13,620 nucleotides of DNA from Chloroflexota bacterium (GTDB lineage Bacteria; Chloroflexota; UBA6077; FW602-bin22; JACPQP01): NCBI GenBank assembly GCA_016190465.1, contig JACPQP010000288.1:1-13620 (forward strand). The letters run 5' to 3'. The notes under the pieces were generated by a model. That model saw only the letters and a program-made list of their open reading frames with translations. It made no database searches and was not told where the DNA came from. Positions 12,974 through 13,620 of the stretch are shown piece after piece. The first letter of the stretch is position 1; each line of letters begins with the position of its first letter. Position numbers and translations under genes: made by a program.

Positions 12974-12993
12974 GTTGACTTGTCCGCGTCAAC
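12974..12993. promoter_or_regulatory. GTTGAC-N8-GTCAAC palindrome in the GntR leader
   Basis: GTTGAC (12974-12979) and GTCAAC (12988-12993) form a perfect inverted repeat with an 8-base spacer, about 26 bases before the GntR start. The same GGTTGAC word is clustered in the KGG-repeat leader. It is a candidate operator; the binding protein is unknown. Confidence 0.4.
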
Positions 12994-13002
12994 TGATGTC
13001 CT

Positions 13003-13015
13003 GTCATCTGATGAC
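13003..13015. promoter_or_regulatory. GTCATCTGATGAC palindrome, candidate GntR operator
   Basis: This perfect 6-1-6 palindrome lies just downstream of the predicted -10 element, over the expected start point of the GntR transcript. Its size and placement suit autorepression by a FadR/FCD-type dimer. No second intact copy was seen in the window. Confidence 0.5.
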
Positions 13016-13016
13016 T

Positions 13017-13045
13017 ATACTACTCGCGCGCTCACCAGAAGTCAA
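13017..13045 (-). promoter_or_regulatory. Candidate promoter of the GntR gene
   Basis: On the - strand TTGACT (13045-13040) and TAGTAT (13022-13017) are spaced by 17 bases. The start point would fall near 13010, inside the palindrome. The leader to the ATG at 12948 would be about 60 bases. Confidence 0.5.
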
Positions 13046-13236
13046 GCCCCCACGTGTTCGGTTACGGGTCGTTCACTCGTCTCTATCAACGCACGACCTG
13101 CCCAATACTCGTTCATGCTCGCTGGTTCTCGTGTTTTCTTTCCCCTCCATATTCTGGCGGGACGCTGACCCCCTCTACCCCTGGGGACACCCCAGCCTCC
13201 CGACTTGATGGGTGCGGATGACAGAGATGTGGGCAG

Positions 13237-13620
13237 TTAGGCGGCCTCTTGGAGGTCAGCGAGAGCCAGGGCGTAGCGGTCGTTGAGCACGTTGGTGCGC
13301 AGGTTCAGGATGGCCGTCTTCACTTCCCGGAAGACGTCGCTCCCTTTGCCCAGGATGCCTCGCAGGCGAGCCATCGTCCCGTCCATCTGGACAGAGAACC
13401 GCTCCGGGCCCCTCTCCTGAGCCGGCTTCCCTGCCACCTCGTCGGCCGGGCGCACGGACCCTTCCAGCGAGGCAACCAGGCCGGCCGTCGCCACGTTCCA
13501 CCAGCGGGCAATCCGCGCCGTTTCCGCTTCACCCAGCTTCGTGCCAATGGGCTCGGCCAGTCGCTGAACCTGCTTGCCACTGAGCCACTGCTGCGGCCAA
13601 CACAGCGTCCGACAGACGAG
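13237..13620 (-). pseudogene. Truncated transposase (ISKra4/UPF0236-like), running in from the right edge
   Basis: An open frame runs from the window edge to TAA at 13237, giving 127 visible residues. FSVQMDGTMARLRG (75-88), with a putative catalytic Asp80, then DVFREVKTAIL (95-105) resemble the first-aspartate region of ISKra4/UPF0236-type DDE transposases. DRYALALADLQEAA (114-127) resembles the stretch that normally follows. The frame then stops, so later catalytic residues and the whole C-terminal half are missing. No continuation was recognised downstream. It is probably a decayed element or a truncated copy; family assignment is tentative. A small palindrome, CTGGGG-ACA-CCCCAG (13181-13195), lies just beyond the stop. 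Confidence 0.5.

Noticed and set aside
1..13620. tRNA or rRNA genes.
   Set aside because: No cloverleaf with a T-loop signature and no rRNA-like conserved stretch was recognised by eye; a dedicated scan was not possible.

Overview
This window is high-GC bacterial DNA that carries a tetrapyrrole (heme/siroheme) biosynthesis cluster on the + strand, then two enzyme genes, then a small stress-protein and regulator region on the - strand. The gene order (precorrin-2 dehydrogenase, hemA, ccsA/hemX, hemC, cobA-hemD fusion, hemB, hemL), the five-carbon (glutamyl-tRNA) route to 5-aminolevulinate and the many GTG/TTG starts suit a GC-rich Chloroflexota (Thermomicrobia-like) or related Gram-positive-type bacterium. 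That placement is inference from gene order and family knowledge; no rRNA or marker protein here fixes it.

Layout. Positions 1-205 look like a divergent promoter region. A strong ribosome binding site and ATG for a - strand gene lie at the extreme left edge, inside a hairpin, and a sigma70-like promoter for the + operon lies at 123-152. From 206 to 9578 all genes are on + and mostly overlap or nearly touch. Together HemA, HemL, HemB, HemC and HemD make uroporphyrinogen III from charged tRNA-Glu. The CobA half and the first gene carry it on to precorrin-2 and sirohydrochlorin/siroheme. No hemE or later heme gene is in view. CcsA/HemX is a multi-pass membrane protein of the cytochrome c assembly/HemX type.

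The cluster has been invaded repeatedly. hemC carries an in-frame insertion of about 97 codons built from GC-rich hairpins. Small inverted-repeat elements of the type ACTGACGACTGATA sit just upstream of hemC and cobA-hemD, and a short related-looking repeat precedes hemL. Two toxin-antitoxin-like pairs are embedded in the operon: DUF4258/DUF2283 between cobA-hemD and hemB, and a PD-(D/E)XK-like protein with an antitoxin-like tail plus a RelE-type toxin between hemB and hemL. Both pairs are poorer in G+C than their neighbours.

Downstream are a sugar-phosphate isomerase/epimerase-like TIM barrel (9633-10439) and an endonuclease/exonuclease/phosphatase-family protein (10527-11393). On the - strand lie a KGG-repeat (GsiB/LEA-like) stress protein with its own promoter, long leader and terminator, and a FadR/FCD-type GntR regulator with a recognisable promoter and palindromes. 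The right edge holds a truncated transposase. GTTGAC/GTCAAC boxes recur in the leaders of both the KGG gene and the GntR gene, which may mean shared control.
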